Assembly: GCA_026394475.1 (NCBI GenBank)
Contig: JAPKYD010000130.1
Span: forward strand, 1-40,499
Reading direction: 5' to 3'
DNA length: 40,499 nucleotides
Source: Methanothrix sp.
Lineage (GTDB): Archaea; Halobacteriota; Methanosarcinia; Methanotrichales; Methanotrichaceae
The notes under the pieces are model-generated. The model was not told the origin of the DNA. It worked only from the letters and a program-made list of their open reading frames with translations, and did not search any database. Below, piece after piece: positions 18,261 through 27,729 of this stretch. A program made the position numbers and the translations under genes. Position 1 is the first letter of the stretch. Each line of letters begins with the position of its first letter.

Positions 18261-18914
18261 TTGCCCCGAAGCCGGAGGCGTCTTGAAATGGATCTCTTCA
18301 AACGCGCCGAGTCTCGCGCCAGGGTGCAAGGCCCTTCCGTGCGCGCGCGCCTGGCGGGCGTCGTCAGGATGCTCAAGCAGTGTTTCCGACGGCAGCCCGA
18401 AATGCCCGCCGCCCTGACCGAAATCAACGCGGCTCTCGATGATCACTCTCCTCTGCCCGAAAAGATCAGGCTTCTGAAAAAGGAAACCCTGCAGCGAGAG
18501 GCCGAGGCCCTTGGGAAGACCCTGCAGAAGGCCGCGCCCTTCGTTCCCCTGCTGGATGACTCCGAGCCCTACTACCGCAAATCCATCACCATCTTCAACA
18601 AATCGGAGAGCGTGCCTCTTGACGACGACCGCAGCTTCAGCTCGGATGTCAGGCTCGTTCTCTACGAGGACGGCCGTCTGACCAGAGCGCTGCGATTTCG
18701 CGAGACCTGCACCAGAGGCTTCGGGTGGGAGCAGGAGGAGGAAGAAAAATTAGCCTGCGCTGCGGCAGTGTCCCTCTACGGCCTCGATGCCATCGCCTCG
18801 GGCCTGGCCGGTGCTCTGGAGGAGCTGTCCTCGATCAAAGCATTGCACGGAAAGCTGGAAGAGCGGCGTTTGGCAATCGTGAAGATCCTGGAGGCTTTGC
18901 AGCGCATGCCGTGA
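18261..18914 (+). CDS. Uncharacterised ~210 aa protein, intact paralogue of the pseudogene at 4783..5494
   Basis: 217 aa ORF ('MDLFKRAESRARVQG...LALEDD'-type helical protein); alternative start ATG at 18288 matches the equivalent MDLLKRAEAMARK in the other copy. Confidence 0.8.
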   Translation: MPRSRRRLEMDLFKRAESRARVQGPSVRARLAGVVRMLKQCFRRQPEMPAALTEINAALDDHSPLPEKIRLLKKETLQREAEALGKTLQKAAPFVPLLDDSEPYYRKSITIFNKSESVPLDDDRSFSSDVRLVLYEDGRLTRALRFRETCTRGFGWEQEEEEKLACAAAVSLYGLDAIASGLAGALEELSSIKALHGKLEERRLAIVKILEALQRMP

Positions 18915-19054
18915 GCTGCAAGAATCCGCAGCTCTTCAGGGTGCTCTGCTATCCGCTGGCAGCATTTTGAGCCGAATGGGCAGGCTGATTTGAAGGATTC
19001 TTTCGGCAGCTCTAAATATCGATCGCGTTAATCCTGAAAGATAGGTTCATTCTC

Positions 19055-19735
19055 ATGCCGTTCGCATCTGAAATCCCGCCAAAGAATATCCTGGATTCTT
19101 CGGAGGTGCACGACATCAGCGCACTCCTGGGTTCTGTGGCCGCTTATCCCGGCGACAGGCAGTACTCTCTGGAGTGGTTGTCCCGATTGGAGGAAGGCAA
19201 AGACTACAGCCTCTCTGCTCTGGCCCTCAGCTCCCATGCCGGGACCCATCTGGATGCTCCGGCTCACCTCCTCAAAAACGGCAGGACACTGGATCAGTAT
19301 CCCCTGAAGCGTTTCATCCTCCCAGCTCAGGTGATCTCTGTAGATGACAATTCCATGGAAGAATCCATCCAGGCCTCCGCCCTGCAGAACCTGAAGATAA
19401 ATCCGGGCGACGCTCTGCTCTTTCGGACCGGCAATTCTTCTCGCGGCCTCCTGCGAAGACCGATCTTCTCGGAGGAGTTCGTTTACCTGTCTATGGATGC
19501 AGCCCGTCTTTGTGTGGCCCTGGGCATCAGTCTGGTGGGCATTGACTGCCTCTCCGTGGACAGATACGGGGACACCTCTGCTCCTGTGCATCGCTGTCTT
19601 TTGGAGAACGACGTCCTCATCCTGGAGGGCATCGATCTTGAGGCTGTCTCTCCCGGCAGATATTGGCTCATCTGCCTTCCCCTCCGGATAAAGGGCGCCG
19701 AAGCCGCCCCGGCCAGGGCCGTTCTGGTGAGGTGA
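19055..19735 (+). CDS. Cyclase / kynurenine formamidase-like family protein
   Basis: Metal motif 'SSHAGTHLDAPAHLL', N-terminal 'VHDISALLGSVAAYPGD', 'VGIDCLSVDRYG'. Confidence 0.9.
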   Translation: MPFASEIPPKNILDSSEVHDISALLGSVAAYPGDRQYSLEWLSRLEEGKDYSLSALALSSHAGTHLDAPAHLLKNGRTLDQYPLKRFILPAQVISVDDNSMEESIQASALQNLKINPGDALLFRTGNSSRGLLRRPIFSEEFVYLSMDAARLCVALGISLVGIDCLSVDRYGDTSAPVHRCLLENDVLILEGIDLEAVSPGRYWLICLPLRIKGAEAAPARAVLVR

Positions 19736-19802
19736 TCCTGCGGAACTCGAACTGATTTATGACTTATTATAATATTTAAAGATAACAATATGTTTTATAA
19801 TA

Positions 19803-20807
19803 TTATGAGGACTTTGAAGCGTTCAAAGCAAAGTAAGCCAGCAGAGCTTCTAGCTGAATCCTCTCGTTGGCTCCTTCCGTCATGCGGAAATCGATCTCTC
19901 CGATGCGGTCGATGAGCCTGACCTTCTCCTTATCCGGGATATTCAGGTCCAGCATGGCCCTGTGAATCTGAACCACCACGTCCTGCCCGGAAAGTCCCTT
20001 GGAGAGCAAGAGATCATCCAGCATGCCTCTGGCACCGGGAAAGTCGCCCTTGAGAGCTGTGGTAATGAAATTTCTTATCTCCTCCGGTCTGGCGGTGGAG
20101 GTGATCTGATAGATGGTCTCCTCATCCACCTTGTCTCCCAAAAGCGCCGCCGCCTGCAGGGCATTGATGGCTTTTCGCATGTCTCCACTGGCCACGTACT
20201 CGATGGCGGATAGGCCGCCATCCGAGACCACCAGCCTCTCTTGCTCGGCAATGAATTTGATCCTCTTGGATACGGCCTCGGCTGATAAGGGCTTGAACCG
20301 ATAAACGGCGCAGCGGGACTGAATCGGCTCAATGATCTTGGAGGAGTAGTTGCAGGAGAGGATGAACCTGGTGGTGGCGGAATAGCGCTCCATGGTCCGG
20401 CGCAGGGCGCTCTGGGCGTCGTTGGTCAATGCATCGGCCTCGTCCAGAAATATGACTTTAAAATCGGCTTCGCCCAAAGGTGCCATGCGGGCGAAGTCCT
20501 TCACCTTGTGGCGGATGATGTCTATGCCCCGCTCGTCGCTGGCATTCAGCTCAATGAAGTTGTTCTTCCACGCCTCCCCGAAGATCTCCTTGACTATGGA
20601 GATGGAGGCTGCGGTCTTGCCCACGCCAGGAGGACCCGAAAACATCAGATGCGGCAGGTTTCTGGTCTTCACGTAGGACTTGAGACGGCGGATTATCTCG
20701 TCCTGGCCCACAATGTCGTCCAGCTTCTCAGGACGGTACTTCTCTATCCAGATCTCCTCTTTGATAGACAACTCCTCCTTGGCTGGTTCAAGCTGTCCGT
20801 ATATCAA
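19803..20807 (-). CDS. rfcS: Replication factor C small subunit
   Basis: '[27 protein letters not shown]', Walker A '[11 protein letters not shown]', '[24 protein letters not shown]', SRC motif '[10 protein letters not shown]'. Confidence 0.95.
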   Translation of the reverse strand: MIYGQLEPAKEELSIKEEIWIEKYRPEKLDDIVGQDEIIRRLKSYVKTRNLPHLMFSGPPGVGKTAASISIVKEIFGEAWKNNFIELNASDERGIDIIRHKVKDFARMAPLGEADFKVIFLDEADALTNDAQSALRRTMERYSATTRFILSCNYSSKIIEPIQSRCAVYRFKPLSAEAVSKRIKFIAEQERLVVSDGGLSAIEYVASGDMRKAINALQAAALLGDKVDEETIYQITSTARPEEIRNFITTALKGDFPGARGMLDDLLLSKGLSGQDVVVQIHRAMLDLNIPDKEKVRLIDRIGEIDFRMTEGANERIQLEALLAYFALNASKSS

Positions 20808-20893
20808 TATTCCTGAAGAGCCTAGGGCTACTCACAAAGGTCACAAAGGCTAAATATAGCTGTGGTATATGGTGGCAATCGTTTTTCGGAGGA

Positions 20894-23800
20894 TTGTTTG
20901 TGATCACCGAGGTGGCTGGACAGTATAATGCGCAAGATCTAGAGAATGAGGTCAGAGTGCTCTGGGAGAGGTCCCAGACCTACCGCAAGGTCCGGGCGAT
21001 GAGAGTCGGTGGAAAGAAGTTCTTCTTCGTCGACGGACCGCCGTACACCACAGGCCGCATTCACCTGGGCACCGCCTGGAACAAGGTGATCAAGGATGCA
21101 GTCTTGCGCTACAAGTCCATGAACTGCTTCATGGTCAAGGACAGGGCAGGCTGGGATATGCACGGATTGCCCATCGAGGTCAAGGTGGAGGAGTCCTTCG
21201 GCTTTCGAAGCAAGCGGGACATTGAGGCCTACGGAGTGGATAAGTTCATCCAGAGGTGCAAGGAGTTTGCGCTGCGCCAGAAGGACGACATGACCGCCCA
21301 GTTCAAGATCCTGGGAGCCTGGCTGGACTGGGACGACCCCTACATGACCCTGAAGAATGAGTACCTGGAGGCCGCCTGGTGGACGCTGAAGAAGGCGCAT
21401 GAGCACAACCTGCTGGAGCGCGGCCTGAGGGTGGTCAACTGGTGCCCTCGCTGTCAGACCGCCATAGCCGACTCCGAGGTGGTGTACTGGGATGAGACTG
21501 ACTACTCCATCTATGTCAAGTTCCCCGTGCAGGATGAAACGAACACCTACATCGTCATCTGGACCACCACGCCCTGGACCATTCCCGCCAACGTCGCCGT
21601 GGCCGTGAATCCGACGTTCGAGTACTCAAAGGTGCGGGCCTGGAAGGACGGGCAGGTGGATGTGCTGATCATGGCCTCCGACCTAGTCGAGTCCGTGCTG
21701 AAGGAGGGCCGGTACAAGGACTACGAGCTGCTGCAGACCCTTTCGGCCAAGGAGATGCAGGAGATCAAGTACTCGCATCCTTTGCAGGACCTTGTGCCCA
21801 GACAGAGGGATATTCCGCATGGGGTTTACGCCGCCGACTTCGTCACCGCCGAGAACACGGGCTGCGTGCACATCGCTCCCGGCCACGGCCTGGAAGATTA
21901 CGAGCTGGGCCTGGACAGACACCTGGACATCTTCTGTCCGGTGGGAGTGGACGGGCGGTACACTGCCGAGGCCGGCGAGAAGTACCAGGGCAAGTACGTA
22001 AAAGAGGCGGACGGCGAGATCATTTTAGATCTGGCCGATCACGGACTCTTGCTGGCCCAGGGGCGCCTCAACCACAGATACGGCCATTGCTGGCGCTGCA
22101 AGACGCCCATAATCTTCATCGCCACCAGCCAGTGGTTCCTGAGGATCTCCGATCTGCGGGACAGGATGCTGGACGAGGTCTCCAAGGTGACCTGGTATCC
22201 GGAGTGGGCGGGCTCGGCCAGGTTCGCAGACTGGATCAGCAACGCCCGCGACTGGTGCATCTCCCGGCAGAGGTACTGGGGAATACCCCTGCCCATCTGG
22301 ACCTGCCCGGCCTGCGGCCGAGTGGAGGTCATCGGCACGGCCGAGGAGCTGGAGGAGAAGAGCGGCGTGAAGCTCGCGGATCTGCACCGACCGGATGTGG
22401 ATTTTGTGCTTTTGGACTGCCCTTGCGGCGGCAGGATGTCGCGCTCTCCAGATGTCTTCGACGTCTGGTTCGACAGCGCCGTGGCCTCCTGGGCGACTTT
22501 GAATTTCCCGCGGGAGGAAGAACAGTTCGAGGACTGGTGGCCGGCCGACTTCATCACCGAGGGGCACGACCAGACGCGCGGCTGGTTCTACTCGCAGCTG
22601 GGAGCCAGTATGGTCGCTTTTGGAAGAGCGCCCTACAGAAGCGTTCTGATGCACGGCTTCACCCTGGATGACCAGGGCCGGAAGATGTCCAAGAGCATTG
22701 GTAATGTCGTGCCCCCGGAGGAGGTCGTGGAAAAGTTCGGAGCGGACATCCTCAGGTTCTACGTCCTGGGGGCCAACGCGCCCTGGGAGGATCTGCACTT
22801 CTCCTGGGAGGCGGTGGAGAACACCAGCAGGATGCTCAACATCTTCTGGAACGCCTACCGCTTCGCCCTGCCCTACATGATCCTGGACAAATTCGATGCC
22901 AAAAAAGCGGATCTGTCAAAATACCAGAGCAGCCTTCGCCCCGAGGATCGCTGGATTCTTTCGCGAGTCAACAGTCTGGCAGAGGAGATCACCGCAGATA
23001 TGGAGCAGTATCAGCTGCACCGCATAGTGCGGGCCATCTCCGATTTCATCCTGGAGGACCTCTCCCGCTGGTACATCCAACTCGTCAGGCCTCGCACCTG
23101 GATCGAGCAGGATGACCCGGACAAGCTGGCGGCCTACGCCACCCTCTACGAGGTGCTAATCAAGCTCTGCAAGCTCATGGCGCCGTTCACGCCCTTCCTC
23201 TCCGAGTCCATCTACCAGAACCTGGTGAGGGGGCTGGATGCAAAGGCTCTGCAGTCGGTACATATGTGTGACTGGCCGAAAGCCAGAACGGAGCTGATCG
23301 ATAAGGATCTTGAGGAAAGAATGAGGATTGTTCGTAGTATCTCTGAAGCAGTCTCAAATGCTCGTCAGAGGGCAGGGCGCAACTTGCGTTGGCCGGTCTC
23401 TAATGTTAGTATCTCTTCCTTGGATCCGATTGATTTAGGGGATTTAGAAAGTGTGGTGAAGGCTCAGACCAACTCGAAGAAGATAACGATTCTTCCGCTT
23501 GGCCAAGAACCTGAGATGAATTGGGAAGTGTCTCCTGTTCATAAAAAGATTGGACCCGTCTTTAAAGGCGATTCCCAAAAGGTTGTTAATGCCATAAAAG
23601 GCTCTGATCCATCGAAGCTGCGAGGAAAGCTTGGCACACATTCAAAAGAAATAAAAGAGTACGATCTTCAGTGGGAAGGCAAGATCTTCAAGATAACCAG
23701 TGAGATGGTGGAGTTTCGCAAAAAGATCCCTGAAAATCTGTCCGCAGCAGAGTTTAGTAGAGGCACTGTTTATGTTGATATCACCCTCACGCCCGAGCTG

Positions 23801-24070
23801 GAGGCGGAAGGATACGCTCGCGAGATCATTCGCAGGATTCAGGATATGCGAAAGGAGCTGGACCTGCGCGTAGAGGACCGGATCAGAGTTGTGGTGGATA
23901 TCGAGAGCAAGCCCATCCTGGACCTGGCGTTGCGGCAGAAGGAACATATTGCCAGCGAGGTCCGGGCGGCGGAGTTCGAGCTGGGCCTGGGACTGGAACC
24001 GCGGGGAACGCTTGCGAAGGATTGGGAGATCGAAGGGATATGCGTTCGCATAGGCGTGGACCGATTTTAG
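20894..24070 (+). CDS. ileS: Isoleucyl-tRNA synthetase
   Basis: 'FVDGPPYTTGRIHLGTAWNKVIKD' (HIGH-like), 'RAGWDMHGLPIEVKVE', 'WFDSAVASWA', 'GRKMSKSIGNVVPPEE' (KMSKS). Start may be GTG 20900. Confidence 0.95.
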   Translation: MFVITEVAGQYNAQDLENEVRVLWERSQTYRKVRAMRVGGKKFFFVDGPPYTTGRIHLGTAWNKVIKDAVLRYKSMNCFMVKDRAGWDMHGLPIEVKVEESFGFRSKRDIEAYGVDKFIQRCKEFALRQKDDMTAQFKILGAWLDWDDPYMTLKNEYLEAAWWTLKKAHEHNLLERGLRVVNWCPRCQTAIADSEVVYWDETDYSIYVKFPVQDETNTYIVIWTTTPWTIPANVAVAVNPTFEYSKVRAWKDGQVDVLIMASDLVESVLKEGRYKDYELLQTLSAKEMQEIKYSHPLQDLVPRQRDIPHGVYAADFVTAENTGCVHIAPGHGLEDYELGLDRHLDIFCPVGVDGRYTAEAGEKYQGKYVKEADGEIILDLADHGLLLAQGRLNHRYGHCWRCKTPIIFIATSQWFLRISDLRDRMLDEVSKVTWYPEWAGSARFADWISNARDWCISRQRYWGIPLPIWTCPACGRVEVIGTAEELEEKSGVKLADLHRPDVDFVLLDCPCGGRMSRSPDVFDVWFDSAVASWATLNFPREEEQFEDWWPADFITEGHDQTRGWFYSQLGASMVAFGRAPYRSVLMHGFTLDDQGRKMSKSIGNVVPPEEVVEKFGADILRFYVLGANAPWEDLHFSWEAVENTSRMLNIFWNAYRFALPYMILDKFDAKKADLSKYQSSLRPEDRWILSRVNSLAEEITADMEQYQLHRIVRAISDFILEDLSRWYIQLVRPRTWIEQDDPDKLAAYATLYEVLIKLCKLMAPFTPFLSESIYQNLVRGLDAKALQSVHMCDWPKARTELIDKDLEERMRIVRSISEAVSNARQRAGRNLRWPVSNVSISSLDPIDLGDLESVVKAQTNSKKITILPLGQEPEMNWEVSPVHKKIGPVFKGDSQKVVNAIKGSDPSKLRGKLGTHSKEIKEYDLQWEGKIFKITSEMVEFRKKIPENLSAAEFSRGTVYVDITLTPELEAEGYAREIIRRIQDMRKELDLRVEDRIRVVVDIESKPILDLALRQKEHIASEVRAAEFELGLGLEPRGTLAKDWEIEGICVRIGVDRF

Positions 24071-24089
24071 ATCGCCGGAGCTTTATAAG

Positions 24090-24566
24090 ATGAGTGCACA
24101 TGACGTTGTTATGGAGGCTCCTGTTCCGGTCAGGGTTAAGGGAGTTTATATTGCCGAGTCTGGAGGAAGCTCTCCTGCGCCTGTGGTCCTCCTGGAGGAC
24201 GAGCAGTCCAGGATAGTGCCCATCTTCGTGGGGCTCTCCGAGGCCATCTCCATTCATCATGCCCTCTTAGGAGAGCTTTCGCCCCGGCCCATGACCCACG
24301 ATCTCTTCATCTCGGTCCTGGAGAGCCTTTCCGCCAGCATCATCAATGTGCTCATCGACGACCTGGAGGGAGGGATCTATTATGCCCGCCTCACCATCAA
24401 GGGCGACTCCAAGCAGAGCGAGATAGATGCCCGGCCGAGCGACTGCCTCGCCCTGGCTCTGCGGGCCAAAGCTCCCATCGAGGTCCAGGAGAAGGTCATC
24501 TGCGATGCGGGCATAAGCAAGAGCGATGTGGAGAAGCTGACCAGCATAGATAACTATCTGCAGTGA
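24090..24566 (+). CDS. Bifunctional nuclease (BFN/DUF151) family protein
   Basis: 'VVLLEDEQSRIVPIFVGLSEAISIHHALLGELSPRPMTHDLFISVLESL', 'IDARPSDCLALALRAKAPIEV'. Confidence 0.88.
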   Translation: MSAHDVVMEAPVPVRVKGVYIAESGGSSPAPVVLLEDEQSRIVPIFVGLSEAISIHHALLGELSPRPMTHDLFISVLESLSASIINVLIDDLEGGIYYARLTIKGDSKQSEIDARPSDCLALALRAKAPIEVQEKVICDAGISKSDVEKLTSIDNYLQ

Positions 24567-24650
24567 AGCATCGGCCTTTGGGAACTATTTTCAGGTCATC
24601 GCTATATTTATATTTCCCATTGCGTTTGGAAAAGGGAAAGGTGACCTGGC

Positions 24651-25616
24651 TTGATGGGAATTAATGAGATGGGGTTCGAGGTCTTTGAGGAGATGCTCGA
24701 CTATGAGGACGAGCTGCAGCTGGAAGTGCACGAGCTTGAAAACGGCACTGTGGTGGCAGATGCAGGCGTGAAGGCGCGGGGAGGTTTAGGCGCTGGCATC
24801 TACCTGAGCCGACTCTGCATGGCCGATCTGGCCGACGTCCAGCTGACCCCTTGCGATGTCAAAGGCGTCCTCCTGCCAGGCGTTCAGGTGGCGACAGACC
24901 ATCCGGCCGTCTCTTGCATGGCTTCGCAGTGCGCCATGTGGCAGATCAAACTGGACAAATATTTCGCTATGGGAAGTGGGCCGGCGCGCGTGCTCGCCCG
25001 CAAGACCAAGGATCTATATGAGAAGATCGGCTTCGAGGAGTTCGCGGACGTGGGCGTTCTGGTGCTGGAGTCCAATAAACTTCCGGATGCTGCCGTCTCG
25101 GCCCAGATCGCAGAAAAGTGCAATATTGACCCCGCAGACCTGAGACTGGCTGTGGCTTCTACAGACTCCGTAGCGGGACTGGTGCAGGTTTCGGCACGCG
25201 TGGTCGAGACAGGGCTGCACAAGCTCTTCACCATGGGATTCGATATCGCCACTATCAAGAGCGGCTGGGGCAGGGCGCCCATCTCGCCGCTCGTCGGAGA
25301 CGCCACCATGTGCATGGGCTCCTCCAACGATGCCATCATCTACGGCGGAGAGACCTACTACACTCTGGAGTACGAAGACCTGGAGGAGCTGCAGCAGTAC
25401 CTGAAGGGCATGCCCTCTCTGGCCTCCCGGGACTACGGAGCACCCTTCTACAGGACCTTCAAGGCGGCAGGCTTCGACTTCTTCAAGGTGGATCACAATG
25501 TTTTCGCCCCGGCCAAGGTTGTGCTGAACGAGACGAAATCCAGGCGGACATTGGTGTGCGGCAGAGTGAATGCGGATGTGCTCATGGAATCCTTCAACCT
25601 GGAGACCATCAGTTGA
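24651..25616 (+). CDS. mch: Methenyltetrahydromethanopterin cyclohydrolase
   Basis: 'VVADAGVKARGGLGAGIYLSRLCMADLADVQL', 'DHPAVSCMASQCAMWQI', 'FAMGSGPARVLARK', 'APISPLVGDATMCMGSSNDAIIYGGETYYTL'. Confidence 0.95.
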   Translation: MMGINEMGFEVFEEMLDYEDELQLEVHELENGTVVADAGVKARGGLGAGIYLSRLCMADLADVQLTPCDVKGVLLPGVQVATDHPAVSCMASQCAMWQIKLDKYFAMGSGPARVLARKTKDLYEKIGFEEFADVGVLVLESNKLPDAAVSAQIAEKCNIDPADLRLAVASTDSVAGLVQVSARVVETGLHKLFTMGFDIATIKSGWGRAPISPLVGDATMCMGSSNDAIIYGGETYYTLEYEDLEELQQYLKGMPSLASRDYGAPFYRTFKAAGFDFFKVDHNVFAPAKVVLNETKSRRTLVCGRVNADVLMESFNLETIS

Positions 25617-25731
25617 GCTGGCAAATCTGCTCTTTCTTTTGCTCAGGCATTCTAGGGATCATGAAAGTTTTATTATAAAACATTCAATAAGAAAAACTTT
25701 CGAACGGTTCCCAAAAAAGGGCGAGCGGCCA

Positions 25732-26169
25732 TTATCGCCCGTGACGATCGAGCAGATAACCAAACCCGGCTGTGATCAAGGGTATGATGAGGTAAGTCAG
25801 CCCAATATCCTTCACATAATCCGCAAAAGACATCTTCATGGGCCCCTGCATGAAGAGCAGAAGGTCCAGGAAGAGGTTGATCAGGAGCCAGGCAAGTCCA
25901 AGCTCTAATCCTTCTCTCAGAGATCCTAAGGCCGCCTGCCGGAAATAGATCAAGGAAAAATAGACGACGCAGGCTGTTATGACCACGGGCATAATGGACT
26001 CAAACAGGGGACGTTCCGTGGTGTGAAGCGAATATATCAGGACGGAAACCGCAAAGGGTATGAGCCAGGTCAGAAACCCAAAGAGAATCACTCTTGAATA
26101 CGTTCGCATAAACTCATCCCTAATTTCCCTACCAGGATTTACCTTTTTGCCAAAGATCGAAGTAACCAA
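25732..26169 (-). CDS. Multi-TM membrane protein, uncharacterised
   Basis: 145 aa with about four hydrophobic segments ('VILFGFLTWLIPFAVSVLIYSL', 'SIMPVVITACVVYFSLIYF'). Confidence 0.6.
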   Translation of the reverse strand: MVTSIFGKKVNPGREIRDEFMRTYSRVILFGFLTWLIPFAVSVLIYSLHTTERPLFESIMPVVITACVVYFSLIYFRQAALGSLREGLELGLAWLLINLFLDLLLFMQGPMKMSFADYVKDIGLTYLIIPLITAGFGYLLDRHGR

Positions 26170-26203
26170 AGGATTTAACGCTCTTAATGTTCTTCACCAA
26201 ATC

Positions 26204-27727
26204 ATGAACTTCGGCAGCAGCCTCTTCAAGTCCAAGCCTAAGCCCCGCATTGCACAGAGCCCGCCGGTTAACTACCTGGACCTCAGGACCAAGCCCTACT
26301 ACATCGTAGCCTCGGTAGAGGTCGGAAATACTACTACGAAGAGCATCCTCACCGCCACGGACATGAACACCGGCAAGACCTATATCGCCAATAAAACCGT
26401 GAAGATGACCAGGGATGTCAGAGCGCCGAAGGCGGGAGAGGAGATCTTCGCCCGCACCATCAACGGCACTGCTCTCACCAAGGAATCCATAGCCGAGCTG
26501 GTGCGAAATACTCTCATCGAGAGCCACGAGAGGGCCAGGCTGGACATCAAGACCGACCTGCACTTCGTGGTACGATCTACGGGCGTCGTGGCCGAGCTGG
26601 ACTCGCCCGACCAGGTGGGCGCCTTCATCCAGGCCCTGGCCCAGGGGTGTCTCATGGCAGGCGTGCCTCCGCGGCTGATGACTCCGGCCATGAGCATTCA
26701 CAACATCCTGGAGAAGTTCAAGCGCTACACTATGATCGAAAAGGTGATCTTCATGGGCGCAGTGGCTTCCTGCTTTCCGCCCCAGGGGGCTACGGGCGTA
26801 GAGGTGGTGGCCAATGAGATGGAGGGCGAGCTGGCTACGGCCGGTATAAAAGAGGGAAGCCGCTGGACGGATGTGGACTTTCGCAACCCCTGCCTCTCCA
26901 TGGACTTCGGCACCACCCTGGATGGCCGGGTCACCAGCCAGGAGCTGCCTTATGCCCATACCATCGGAAACCTGCTCGGCCTGGCGGGAGCCATTCCTGA
27001 CGCTGTGGTCCAGGGCACGGGCCTGGTGGACCGCCAAACAGGCGCCACTCTGGACATCTTCGACCCCAAGATGAGGCCCGAGTACGGCAAAGAGGCCCAA
27101 GCATACGCGGATCAGATTGACGAGATAGTAGTAATAGAGAAGGTTCCCCCGAGCCGCACCAAATACGGCCTCGTGCCTGTGAATCCTGCCGCAGCAGCGC
27201 AGAACAATGTCGTTCTCATCGGCTGCGACGTGGGCGTCAACGGCAGCGACATGTGCAAGCTCTCCGAGATCGGGGCAGATCTTTACAGCTCCAGGGGACT
27301 GAAGACGCTCTTCGGAACGCTGGACCTGGTGTCCGCCCGCATCGCTCGTCGGCTGGTCGAGGTGGGCATCGAAGAGGGCATCGTCACCAGGAGGACGGCC
27401 CTAGGGGTCACGGGCCGGGCGGGGATAAGCGGCAATAAGCCCAGCCTGATCCTGGAGGAGATCGGGAATCTCGAGCTTTACGACGAGCCGGAGAGGAACG
27501 TGGTCTTTGTGGACGATGGCCTGGCCAGAGGAGCGGCAGTGATGGCACGCTGCATGAACTCCATGGGCACGCCCAAGAATCCATTAGGGGGCTTGCGGGA
27601 AGGCAGGTGCATCCTCAAGGAGAGAATGGATTTCGAGTCCCGGAAAGGAGCCGCCCCTGTTCCCCAAGAGGCGGCGCCCCGGGAGGAGACACAGGCTTAT
27701 TTCGTAGGAGGCCATAAGAGAGCTTAA
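26204..27727 (+). CDS. Methanogenesis marker protein 14
   Basis: 'YYIVASVEVGNTTTKSILTATDMNTGKTYIANKTVKMTRDVR...' and 'LDFGTTLDGRV'-type actin/ASKHA-like segments match the marker-14 family as I recall it. Start chosen at ATG 26204; the ORF opens at 26060. Confidence 0.85.
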   Translation: MNFGSSLFKSKPKPRIAQSPPVNYLDLRTKPYYIVASVEVGNTTTKSILTATDMNTGKTYIANKTVKMTRDVRAPKAGEEIFARTINGTALTKESIAELVRNTLIESHERARLDIKTDLHFVVRSTGVVAELDSPDQVGAFIQALAQGCLMAGVPPRLMTPAMSIHNILEKFKRYTMIEKVIFMGAVASCFPPQGATGVEVVANEMEGELATAGIKEGSRWTDVDFRNPCLSMDFGTTLDGRVTSQELPYAHTIGNLLGLAGAIPDAVVQGTGLVDRQTGATLDIFDPKMRPEYGKEAQAYADQIDEIVVIEKVPPSRTKYGLVPVNPAAAAQNNVVLIGCDVGVNGSDMCKLSEIGADLYSSRGLKTLFGTLDLVSARIARRLVEVGIEEGIVTRRTALGVTGRAGISGNKPSLILEEIGNLELYDEPERNVVFVDDGLARGAAVMARCMNSMGTPKNPLGGLREGRCILKERMDFESRKGAAPVPQEAAPREETQAYFVGGHKRA

Positions 27728-27729
27728 GA

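Noticed and set aside
19028-19591. 187 aa minus-strand ORF opposite the cyclase-family gene
   Set aside because: Shadow of a gene with an intact HxGTHxDxPxH motif.
22025-22798. 257 aa minus-strand ORF inside ileS
   Set aside because: Antisense to conserved catalytic regions of IleRS; composition typical of a shadow ORF.
26129-27100. 323 aa minus-strand ORF opposite marker 14
   Set aside because: Shadow ORF; the plus strand encodes a recognisable conserved family.
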